Assembly (NCBI GenBank): GCA_017591395.1
Contig: WEDG01002509.1
Span: 121,234-185,233, forward strand
DNA length: 64,000 nucleotides
Direction: 5' to 3'
Source: Schistocephalus solidus
Lineage: Eukaryota > Platyhelminthes > Cestoda > Diphyllobothriidea > Diphyllobothriidae
The translations under genes and the position numbers were made by a program. Under the pieces are notes generated by a model, which searched no databases, was not told the origin of the DNA, and saw nothing but the letters and a program-made list of their open reading frames with translations. The stretch's first letter is position 1. Each line of letters opens with the position of its first letter. This document shows positions 55,301-64,000 of this stretch, in pieces.

Positions 55301-55790
55301 GATTTCGATGAAGATCTCTTCGTTAAAACTTTTGTAACATTCATTAGGCCGCATTTGGAATATGCTGTGCAAGCCTGGAAACCCTGGACAGTTCAAAATC
55401 AGAACTGACTCGAAAGAGTACAGAGGAAAGCCACCAAATGGTTAGGAGTCAAAGTTCCTTGACATATCCAACCCGCCAAATGAATCTTAATCTGTTTCCT
55501 TTGAGTTAAAGACATATGCGCGGTGATTTCCTGCAGACATTCCGCATTGTGAAGGGATTGGATTTCCGCCTGGAATTCTCGGACATCTTTGAATTTGCCA
55601 CCACGACCCACCTCCGAGGTAACCCATTGAAACTGCGCGTCCATCAGGCGAGAATGGATGTGCGCAAGTTCTTCTTCTCTGTTAGAGTGGTTTAATCATG
55701 AAATGCCCTCCCTGAAAACGTTGTGATGTCACAATCACGTGAAAGCTTTAAAAGGAACCTTGACAGTTTATGTTCCAAAACGAGGCTGAG
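52380..55790 (+). pseudogene. CR1 ORF2 (endonuclease and reverse transcriptase)
   Basis: Endonuclease: LKCLYTNAQRLLSKLDGLK, NRQGGGILAYVKG, IMGDFNA at 52,815, interrupted, then repeated IIMGDFNAPGINWS at 53,540 and GRSDHVVL at 53,770. Reverse transcriptase: WKLAHITPLYKSGSQ, NNRPISLTCILGKIMERI, CQHGFRKGRSCTTNLL, FIDFQKVFNTVPHERLL, and FADDIKTC at about 54,970. Thumb and tail: QKDLGVLTTATFKPS, VRVV-like end near 55,690 and SFKRNLDS near 55,750. A stop within the NFLWVGTR segment at 54,838 and several frameshifts inactivate it. Confidence 0.85.
52840..53512 (+). mobile_element. Nested 5'-truncated LINE with 50-bp target-site duplication
   Basis: Encodes a LINE C-terminus (RRRNHRNVFLFLPLARTVKY, AIAMWNKLPHNIKIQRSYSL, ending at 53,045), a 3' UTR, and an ATTATTACCATTATTAATTA tail. 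It is bracketed by 50-bp direct repeats at 52,790-52,839 and 53,513-53,562 that both encode part of the host element's GDFNA motif and agree at about 46 of 50 bases. The C-terminus belongs to a different LINE from the host. Confidence 0.8.
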
Positions 55791-55972
55791 CTATGAGGAA
55801 TTTATCGTAATCCTTGAAAGTCACGCACCACTGGTCATATTTTATGATCGACTTTTATACTTTTGCAACCCAAATGGTTTCTTTGCATACCACACTTAAT
55901 TTAACGTTACAAATAGGGTACTCAAAGGTCCATGCCTATTTCCCTCAATAAATTGAATTGAATTGAATTAGA

Positions 55973-56974
55973 TATAGTAATATTTATGTGCAAAACTCTT
56001 AACAAGATTATTTTCAAAAGGAATTCTACTTTTTCTGCTTTATTCCCTCATTTAGATGCATGGACAGACTTCCTTAACATTTTAAACTTCAGTTTTCTCA
56101 ACTAGGTCGATTTTTAATACTTTCGTTATCTTCACCCTTTCTAATATAATTACTATTACAAGTAAATGTAATATTAACTGGTAAACCACCATAAGCCTTA
56201 ATTTTCCTTATTTCGAGTAATAAGCTTGAAAGTTTTTGGGGCTTATCTGCCAATTTTCGGTTATCATTTTCGTAGAAGAATAGCTACTCATCCCGATATT
56301 AACATTCAGAACAAGTAGTATTGAAGGATAACATTCAAGTTGTCTAGAACATGCGCTTTTCTACGATAAGGAGAGTGGGCTCGATCAAGAAGATCTTCCA
56401 CCAAAGAGTTCTGATAATCAGTATCAATATATTTGAGAGAGATGTAGGTGAGTCACCTTTAAATTCCCTATTTGTACATGCGAGTCGTGGTATCTAAAAA
56501 TAGTATCTCGATATGTTGGCAAGGCAACATAGTGGAACATAGTTGAAAAAGAGCAGACAGTGAAAAAAACTCCCGGTTATATTTAGGAGAAAAAACTGTC
56601 GCCCTTGGGGGGTCCAACGGTGGCATTGCGGAGGTCACATGAATCAGCCAGATGCTCCCTTGCTGATTGCAGAGTCCGTTGAGGGATTTCAAAGCCGGAA
56701 ATATATGCCCATATCATCCTCGGTCCATTGCGGTTTGAACCAAGGGAGAACGTTCATACACCTCATGGACGATGGCCGCCAGTTCCAGCTAATGCGAACA
56801 TTCACGGTGTCACCAAGGTGTGCAAATAATTTAGCAGCGAAGACCTCGAAAACCCCAGCATGGGAATTATGGGAGGGTGCAAGACCTAAAATGAAAAGAA
56901 CAAACAAATGACTGCTACTCAAATGTAGCTAGTAGTATCATAAACACCTTATTTGCTGACGTCAATCTTGCAGC
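55973..56974. other. Non-coding
   Basis: Nothing recognisable; the frames at 56,468-56,692 and 56,639-56,911 have no supporting features. Confidence 0.45.
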
Positions 56975-59962
56975 TTCCAGTTCGTGTTGTAGCTCACACC
57001 ATTATATCGATCTAACTTTCGCTTATAAACCTCCAAGGAGTCCAACATAACAACATCCAGAGGAAGACTATTCCAAGCTTCAACTACTCTTTTGGAGAAG
57101 AAGTACTTCCGAGTGTCTAGCCTTGCTCCAGTCACACATAATTTGAAAGGATGACATCTAAAGTTCTTTTATGTTGCTATCTCGAAGAAATCACCTGGAA
57201 TGAGACGAAAGTCCTGGATGCGTAGTAGGCGGAATGTTAGTATCAGGTCCCCCGAAGCTGTCTATAGCGCAAGGGAAAGAGTTTTAGATTCGACAGCCGT
57301 GTTTCATAAGGCTGGGAGCCATGTCCAAGGACAATTTTTTTTGCTCGTCTTTGGACCTTTTCGAGGATGTTGATGTCCTTCGCCGCCCAGGGTCTCCAAG
57401 CTTGGAAAGCGGACTCCAACTGTGGCCGCACGAATGTTCCGAAGACTTTAGCGAAGCAGTTGGTAGTAAAGGCTGAAAAAGCTCGTTTAAACAGGTACAG
57501 AATCGACATGGCTGACTTCGCTACGTTTGTGCAATGTAGAGAGGGTTTATGCAAGGGCGTGATCCAGACTCTTAGGTCCTTTTGGAAATCCTTTTCTTTC
57601 AATGGAATGCCATTCAGAATGTAAACCGTACGGTTTGAAGGATTGCTTTTCCCGACTCGTATGATGCTGCACTTGCTCTCATTAAACGGCAAGAGCCAGT
57701 CATTTGACCATTTCTGGAGTCGATTTAAGTTTGCCTGCAAGTTCTTTTATCAGCCGCAGTTTGAATGACGCGTCAAAGTTTAAGATCATCGGCAAACAAG
57801 GCAATATCGCAGTCCAGTTCATTGGCACAAGCGTTGATGTAGACAATGAACAAAATAGGGCCGAACAGAGCCTTGGCGGACACCAATCTCAACCTCAACC
57901 TTGGTCGACTGTTTGTCGCTGATATGGACAGTTTGTGAGCGACCAGTTAATAAGTTTTGTATCCATTTAAGAAGTCTACCTCTTACACCTATGCGGTTGA
58001 TTTTATAAAGAAGGCGGTGGTACGGCACGCTATCAAAAGCCTTTTTGAAGTCAATATAGACTGCGTGGACCATATTTCCTCTATCGACCGCTTCAGTCCA
58101 AGAGCAAATTTGTGACGCAGGATCTACCTCTACGAAAACCGTGCTGGACCTCGGATAGCAGATTGTTATGTTCTAGGAACTGCATTAGTTGTTACTTAAT
58201 TATTTTTTTCATGATTTTGCAGCAAACTTAAGTTAGGCTGACCGGTTTGCAGAGACCCGTTTTTTACCCTTATAAAGCGGCATAATCCATGCGGATTTCC
58301 AGTTGGCTGGTAGACTTCCGGTCTGGAAGGATGTTTAAAAAAGTGTAGAGTGGTTTTGCTAACTCTCTCGTAAGGTCTTTCAACAGCTTAGCAGGTACTT
58401 CATCGGGACCCGGTGATTTGGATTCCTTTAAGCCCAAAAGTTCCTTGAGGACAGTAGTCTCGGTGAAATGAACAGTCTTGACTATTGTATCCACTTCGAA
58501 GCCATCGGTAGGGTAATCGTATCTCGTTTCCTTTGTGAAAACAAACTGGAAAAATTCCGAAACCTGAGCAGCTTTCGCCCCGTCTTTAGTAAGGTCAATG
58601 CCCTCGGCGGTCCTCAGCAGGGGTATCCGATCCTTGTTCCGTGTATTTTGCCTGAGGTAACCGTAAAACAGTTTCGGGTTCACAGTGGCCCGGTTCGGCA
58701 GGTCCACTTCGAAAGCCTGTCTGGTTCTAACAATAAGACCCTTGACCCGATTTCTCTGCATTTTTTACGCATTAAGAGATGCAGGAGTTCCGTCCGTAAG
58801 CGATTTTTTCCACAATCTCCGCTTTTTGTTAACTTCGATTTTTCAGGCCTGCGTATGCCATCGTGGTCTGTTGGTTAACCTTTTTCTCAAAATCGGACAG
58901 TGATTTTCGATGAGCTTGTGCAGTATGTCCCGGAACGTTTCCCAGTCCTCGGTTTTGTTTCCAAAGAATAAAGGTTCCCACTGAGTGCGCATGCGTTCGG
59001 CCGTCATTTCACCGAAATCGCCTTGCCGTATATTCCTTCTGATTGTTGTGGGTTATGCTGGAAGAGAAAATAGTGAGTACTCCCATCGCAGTACGACGTG
59101 GTCACTTTTATCTAGCGGCGGTGGACATGACACTTCGTCGATGCTGTCCTGCGACTTTGTGAGAACTAGGTCTACGCAATTGGCCTGTTGTCCTTCGCAC
59201 ACGCTTTTTGGAAAAGTGACGTGTGTGTGAGAAGTAGCTTTAGCGTCGTGCTCAGAAGACAACCGTCAAAGGCTAGATCAGAACTACGTGCACAGGTCGA
59301 GCTCCAGTCGATGTTAGGCACATTGAAGTCACCCATGATGAGGATATCCAACCGTGTAGCAATATTTTCAAACTCCTCTAGCAGATAAGCATCGGTTATG
59401 GGGTCTCTTCTCGGTGGGTGGTAGACTGTCAGGACATCTAGACTTGATGAACCTAGCACTTTTATGGATAGCCATATCGCCTCGGATGAAGACGCAAATT
59501 TATAAGTTTCGTCTACAACTGTAAGTTCGCTTTTCACGTATGTGAGTTTGCCACCTCCTTGGCGCTCTTTCCTTTCTTTTCTAAAATGTTGGTAGCCAGC
59601 CATAGTTACCTCTCGGTCGTCCACGTGTTGGGACAACCAAGTTTCTGTTACGGAAATTATATCTGGAGATAGATCGCAGACATTAATCTTAAGCTCGTCG
59701 AGCTTTGATAATATACTCTGTGCATTGGTGTACAGGAATGTTAGTTTTCGGTTTGGTCGGAAAGTGCGCGAGCCCCTGTTTACTGGGCCAACTGCGTGGC
59801 AATCCGAAACGGGCCTCTCCAGGGGGAGAACAATGGATGATGGATCACATGGTTGTTGTAAATAACCAAATTTGTTTCCCCCTCGCTGAGCCGCCGTCTT
59901 AGTTCGATGAGAATGTAATGGCATTTGCTCCGCTCCACAGGTGAGAAGTCCTGTTGAAACAA
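56975..59962 (-). pseudogene. CR1-like LINE ORF2
   Basis: Running down from about 59,960: YTNAQSILSKLDELKINVC, VTETWLSQHVDDREV, ERQGGGKLTYVKSELTV, ILIMGDFNVPNIDWSS, then KSDHVVLRWEYSLFS (endonuclease end). Reverse transcriptase: ESKSPGPDEVPAKLLKDL, VYIDFKKAFDSVPYHRLL, and FADD at about 57,795-57,806. Thumb and tail: LQKWSNDWLLPFNESKCSII, FGTFVRPQLESAFQAWRPW, and FFSKRVVEAWNSLPLDVV at about 57,060-57,110. Multiple frameshifts and stops, including a TGA just after FADDLKL. Confidence 0.9.
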
Positions 59963-59986
59963 TCCTCCAGGGTTTGAGTTTAATAA

Positions 59987-60880
59987 CTAAAAGCGCCTAG
60001 AGAGAATGAGACTGGCTTCCTGGCTACTGGTCAAGATAAATTTTAGAGGCCTAGGACGTGTTGATTCAGATTGGCTTTCAGGCCATTTTCTAAGGTGTAA
60101 GGCTTTTTCCAGTTCAATCGACGTATTAGGTTCTAGTATATGGTTCAGGAGTTCATGAAAGCGGTTCATGTCTTCAGAATATCGGTCTACGGGAGTCGTA
60201 GCTGTTGATTCAGGTAGTCCCTGTATTATAAAACTTTTTTCTGTCCGTTGCATTTTTTGTACCTACGACACTGTCTTCCACTATCTGGTGGGAAGGTTTT
60301 ACGTTGCGCACTGATGATTATGGAGCGGATGCTGATTGGCTATGTGTTGGCTTTGATCCGGGTATTTTGGTTTCGGCGAATTCCACGAATTTGACGATTT
60401 TGAATCGCAGGTGGAAGTTTTGGTTGGGGAATCAATTCCACTGTTTGTGCTTGGTGTGAGAATCTCAGTATTTCCTGTGGAGGACAAGGCAATGGTCAAA
60501 GCCCCGTGTTTGAGCTTTTATGAGGAATCTCTTGAAGTTGGTTGTCCATTGGCTTTTACCTTCTTGGTGTCAGTTTTGCGTTTTGGACGGTTTATTTGTT
60601 TTAGGCGGAATATTTTTGTCCTGCGACATTGGTACTTGTTGTTCGGTAGCCGTAGCAGCTGTCGAAGTTGTTGTTGGGATACCTTTTGATCGAGTATCAA
60701 TGGTTTTGCTCCTGGTAAGTCACTCAGTGGACTCCTGGGTGGCATCTACTGCTTTAGAGGTGCGTTTTAGCACAGATTTTATTTGCCTTATCTTATCCTC
60801 GAGTTGGTATAGTTTGATGGACAGTTTCTGACAGCCTCCACAAATGGCAGTGCCATCAATAGCGTGCATATTAATTTGAG
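59987..60880 (-). pseudogene. CR1-like LINE ORF1
   Basis: MHAIDGTAICGGCQKLSIKL starts at about 60,869 (a C-x2-C pair), followed by a coiled-coil-like segment (QLEDKIRQIKSVLKRTSKAV). A Ser/Thr/Lys-rich linker with frame breaks follows. The C-terminal domain at 60,253-59,987 has KSFIIQGLPESTATTPVDRY, HELLNHILEPNTSIELEKAL and RPLKFILTSSQEASLILSRR. This is the ORF1 layout of CR1-type elements. Confidence 0.75.
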
Positions 60881-60897
60881 AGAGCGCACACCACCAT

Positions 60898-60970
60898 GAT
60901 GTGGTCGAGTGGTTAGCGAACGCCGCCATCGCGTTGGTAGTCGCGGGTTTAATCCCGGCTTGTGGCATGA
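60898..60970 (+). other. tRNA-like sequence at the 5' boundary of the minus-strand CR1
   Basis: Box-A-like TGGTCGAGTGGTTAGCG, a 5-bp anticodon-type stem AACGC/GCGTT around loop CGCCATC (60,919-60,935), and box-B-like CGGGTTTAATCCCG. I could not pair a convincing acceptor stem, and U33 is replaced by G, so it is not a functional tRNA. It may be a tRNA-derived SINE head or pseudogene. Confidence 0.4.
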
Positions 60971-61141
60971 TTTCTTGACTTCTTGTGTGGTGACTTAAGA
61001 ATTAAGAATTAACGGGTGGCAAGGTGTAGGTTTACACTACCAGCGGTTGTACACAAGCAGTATATAAATACTCTACTCCACCTTTTTTTGCAAATTAATG
61101 AAATCCCTCGAACGTTCTTAACTACGTCCGCTGGTATAAGT

Positions 61142-61785
61142 TGTTAAACGTATTTGTTATACTGAGTTACTCGATATAAATTTCACAATCAGTTAGACAG
61201 AATATGGATAATGAACGACTCAGCCTGTTTTGTTGATATTCCTCAGAAAGCCTGACGAGCAGTAAAAGCCTGGATTGGACTGATAGGTTGTATAGGCTGT
61301 AGGTATTTGTACAATTTATATGTTTGTATCTTTCTTTCACCTGAATCTTTTTACGTTTGTTTTAATGTGCTAAATAAAAACACAACAGCCCGCTTCAACC
61401 GGCATGTTGGACGTCTTCTGTTTTCGCTGCTGCATGTCACCGCTGCTCTCTTGATTGTACTGATCTCTCTCAATTACTTGCAGTCAATTGCAACGATCGA
61501 TCTGCATTTCTGGATTGCATTCTACCAAACGCCGTTTCAATTGAACTCCTGACTCTGCTCTTCGTCCTTGATGCATAGCTTTCTGGATCTAGCTCAGAGT
61601 TCATTACAATCCTCAACAACACTTGCTATCTATAAGCTGCGTTTTTCGTGAGTCTGCATTCTAACAATCCTCTGACATTTTTGCTGTCCTTTTGTCGTTT
61701 GTAGTTTAGACACAATTCCCCACTTAGCGTTAATTTATTTTGTTCACCTTGTTTCTCAGCAGTTTTGACCTTCGTCTGCACTACA
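61142..61785 (+). mobile_element. Probable 5' LTR region of a Gypsy element
   Basis: Inferred from position: it precedes a primer-binding-like site and gag. It contains AATAAA at about 61,373 and ends with ACA at 61,783-61,785. The left edge cannot be fixed because the 3' LTR is outside the window. Confidence 0.4.
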
Positions 61786-61789
61786 AAAT

Positions 61790-61801
61790 TGGTGACCCCG
61801 C
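61790..61801 (+). promoter_or_regulatory. Putative primer-binding site
   Basis: TGGTGACCCCGC begins with TGG, as expected for pairing with the CCA 3' end of a tRNA, 4 nt after the proposed LTR end. Confidence 0.45.
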
Positions 61802-61832
61802 TTTTCTATCACTACGCACCATATCATTTACT

Positions 61833-62778
61833 ATGACGGACACTGAGACTAACGCAGACTCTCTTGATGTTCATAGCCTCTCTTTCAAATTGCCCTTATT
61901 TACGCCAAGCAACCCTCGCGTATGGTTTAGGCAGATCAAGGCAGTTTTCTTGACGTGCCGTATCACCAGTGAACGCACGCGTTATTCATACGTAGTGCAA
62001 TCACTTCCCTTCGACGTTGCCGTTGATGTCGAGGATCTCCTTGAACCAATCCCTGCTGAGGAGCCAAACACCCAGTTGAAGGACGCTGTAATTAATCGTG
62101 TGGCCAATTTGGCCAACCGAATGCTGAGTGAGCTTTTCACGCAAGTTGAACTCGGCGATCAAACGCCTTCCCAACTAATGCGACACATGCGTTCTTTGCT
62201 TGCTGGTCGTCATATGGATGATGCAATTTTCCGACAGATCTAGCTTGATAAGCTTCCCCTGCCCATGCAGCAGGTATTGGCTATGCTCGACACGAGCACC
62301 TCATTGGAAAATCATGGAATGCTACCCAAGCGGTACCGCATGGTCTAGTCTTCAACAGACATCGGTGTCCACTTCAAGATCTGCTAATGTTGGCACTGCT
62401 GCTCATCAGGGCACTCCAAAGTCAGAACGTGACCCTCCCTATGTGACGTTATCATCGTGCTGTAGTGCCTATCGACGGGCCGCACCATCATCTGACCTTT
62501 CGCAAGCGTCAAATATCGTGCACAGCAGTGATTTTGAAGACCTAAAGGATACCGAAAGCCTTTTCTGCACGCAAGTCAGCAACATGTGTTCTATCATCAA
62601 CAATCTTCAGTCAATCAGTCGTCAAACATATCAACGTCAGCGGTCCAAATCACAGGAACGGCAGCCACTGAACGTGCGCTTGTACCATTGTACTTATTGC
62701 GTGAAAGCACGCAAGTGTATTCCGCCGTGCGAATTCCTACAGAAGCCGCAACAGTTTAACGACAACACCAGCCAGTAA
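61833..62778 (+). pseudogene. Gypsy gag-like region
   Basis: ATG at 61,833 gives a gag-like N-terminus (LPLFTPSNPRVWFRQIKAVF, YVVQSLPFDVAVDVEDLL, LRHMRSLLAG-like segment), ending in a stop at 62,241. It continues out of frame with PMQQVLAMLDTSTSLE. The C-terminal part at about 62,680 has YHCTYCVKARKCIPPCEF, resembling the cysteine-rich end of flatworm Gypsy gag proteins. Stops and frameshifts inactivate it. Confidence 0.75.
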
Positions 62779-63199
62779 TGGCAAAGACAGCTGCTGGCCA
62801 ACCGCGACCCAGTTGCCTCTTATATATTACCAATAAGTCGAGTGGTCTACGTTTTCTTGTCGATACCGGTGCTGAGGTAAGTGTTATCCCGCCTCCTAGG
62901 CGTCACCCCCTCAAGCCTTCGCAATTCTCATTGGAGGCTGCTAACAACACTGTAATCCACACATTCGGATAACAGTCCTTAACTATTGACCTTGGTCTGA
63001 GGCGATGTTTCCAATGGGTCTTTATCCAAGCTGATGTCCAGTCACCGATTATTGGGGCTGATTTCCTCTCACATTTTGGCCTTTCGGTTGATTTGAAGCA
63101 TCGTCGACTCATTAATACTACAACCAGAGTTTTCACCATCGGTACGGTCACCTCTGAACCTTCGGTTGGCATACACTTGACTTTTTCCAAGTTCGCCAT
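62778..63199 (+). pseudogene. Gypsy aspartic protease region
   Basis: Contains the active-site segment FLVDTGAEVSVIPP and, after a stop at 62,970, the later IIGADFLSHFGLSVDL segment. The stop falls between the two halves of the protease fold, so it is inactive as it stands. Confidence 0.8.
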
Positions 63200-63239
63200 T
63201 TTCTGACATTTTGAAGGACTATCCGCCCCTCACTAAACC

Positions 63240-64000
63240 TTGTCATTTTTCCGAAAAATTTCAGCACACAGTTAAGCATCACATAGTTACCATAGGACAA
63301 CCGTTCATGCCCATCCACGCAGGCTTCATCCAGAAAAGCTGCGTGCGGCTAGAAGTGAGTTCAAACACATGCTAAATTTGGGGATGTTTAGCCCTTCTTC
63401 CAGCCCATGGGCCTCTCCACTGCACATGGTCCCCAAGAAATCGGCTGATGATTGGAGGCCATGCGGGGATTATCGTGCTTTGAATAGAGCAACCATCCCC
63501 AATCGGTACCCCATTCCTCATATTCACGATTTTTCTCACATGTTGGCTGGAAAGACTATTTTCTCCAAGATAGACCTCGTGAGAGCATATGATCACATAC
63601 CGGTCGCTGAGGAAGATATCCCCAATACCACCATCACAACGTCTTTTGGCTTGTTAGAATTTCTCCGCATGCCCTTCGGTTTGCGAAACGCCGCCCAATC
63701 CTTCCAGCGGTTTATTGATGAGGTCTTGCGCAGTCTTTCGTTTACCTTTTTCTATACTGACGATATACTCGTTGCAAGTTCTTCGCCAGCGGAACATGCA
63801 TTGCAGTTGCGCCAAATTTTCGATCGTTTCCAGCAACATGGTTTGCAATTGAACGTTGACAAATGCCTTTTTGGCGTTCCTTCTCTTGATTTCCTTGGTC
63901 ATCACGTCGATCAGCATGGAATCCCACCACTTTCAGAGAAGGTGCAAAGCGTTTTATCTTTTCCGTCGCCCAAGACCCTAACACAACTGCTACGTTTCAT
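63240..64000 (+). pseudogene. Gypsy reverse transcriptase, runs off the window
   Basis: The upstream part ([10 protein letters not shown]) and the downstream part ([20 protein letters not shown]) are in different frames, with the shift at about 63,303. From there the frame is open to the last base: [50 protein letters not shown], catalytic YTDD at 63,753-63,764, [15 protein letters not shown]. RNase H and integrase would lie beyond the window. Confidence 0.9.

Larger units (their letters stand above)
51075..55972 (+). mobile_element. CR1-like LINE, interrupted by a nested LINE
   Basis: ORF1 at 51,075-about 52,110 and ORF2 at about 52,380-55,790, then a 3' UTR ending in AATAAATTGAATTGAATTGA at 55,951-55,972. 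That is the same terminus as at 13,252. Removing 52,840-53,512 restores the ORF2 order. The copy is old: frameshifts and stops throughout. Confidence 0.85.

Noticed and set aside
1..64000. Search for operons, CRISPR arrays, prophage or plasmid features
   Set aside because: Nothing of the kind; gene structure, repeats and composition are those of a metazoan chromosome.

Overview
The window is eukaryotic, and I infer a flatworm, most likely a diphyllobothriid-type tapeworm. The grounds are the very repeat-rich AT-leaning sequence, Penelope-like elements (PLEs) with GIY-YIG endonucleases, CR1-like and RTE-like LINEs, a Gypsy element, a mariner relic, long (TA)n tracts, and tRNA-derived repeats carrying hammerhead ribozymes as in schistosomes. 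The species assignment is inference. There are no operons, CRISPR arrays or bacterial signals.

Only two convincing host genes are visible. Both are intronless and encode secreted proteins. One is on the minus strand at 29,309-30,190 (293 aa, seven N-glycosylation sequons, very acidic C-terminal half). The other is on the plus strand at 36,692-37,474 (260 aa, five cysteines in the mature part). Each has a TATA-like box about 45-60 bp before the chosen ATG. A few coding-like stretches at 2.1, 11.6-12.1 and 24.9 kb may be exons or decayed exons, but they are weak.

Layout. 1-8.6 kb: AT-rich non-coding sequence with small duplications. 8.6-9.7 kb: hammerhead/tRNA element and a PLE tail. 12.9-15.0 kb: CR1 tail, decayed hammerhead element, mariner relic. 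15.0-18.8 kb: first copy of a 2.6-kb unclassified repeat with a LINE tail beside it. 19.4-22.7 kb: RTE-like LINE on the minus strand. 25.9-28.8 kb: the same LINE on the plus strand, truncated. 29.3-30.2 kb: secreted gene 1. 31.1-34.8 kb: second copy of the unclassified repeat. 35.5-36.2 kb: hammerhead/tRNA element. 36.7-37.5 kb: secreted gene 2. 39.7-44.3 kb: inverted-repeat patchwork of PLE, LINE 5' UTR and hammerhead sequence. 44.3-48.0 kb: two head-to-head PLEs. 48.1-49.3 kb: cluster of hammerhead elements of two families. 51.1-56.0 kb: CR1 with a nested LINE. 57.0-60.9 kb: CR1 on the minus strand. 61.1-64.0 kb: decayed Gypsy element running off the end.

The most interesting content is the hammerhead material. 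Family A is a roughly 305-bp tRNA-derived repeat with a type I hammerhead, found here in four well-preserved and several decayed copies, with base-pair-preserving changes in stem I. Family B, at 48,352-49,040, is a separate 232/233-bp tandem repeat with one hammerhead per full unit and an inverted unit whose core has lost G8. Both families have a palindromic stem III with no room for a normal loop, a four-base loop II, a UAU/U internal loop in stem I and a non-canonical 10.1/11.1 pair. Both sit next to PLE ends and (TA)n tracts. This matches the known architecture of metazoan retrozymes and PLE-linked hammerheads, but these particular sequences may be undescribed.

Almost all retroelement reading frames here are broken by stops and frameshifts, so the window reads as a graveyard of transposition rather than an active locus.
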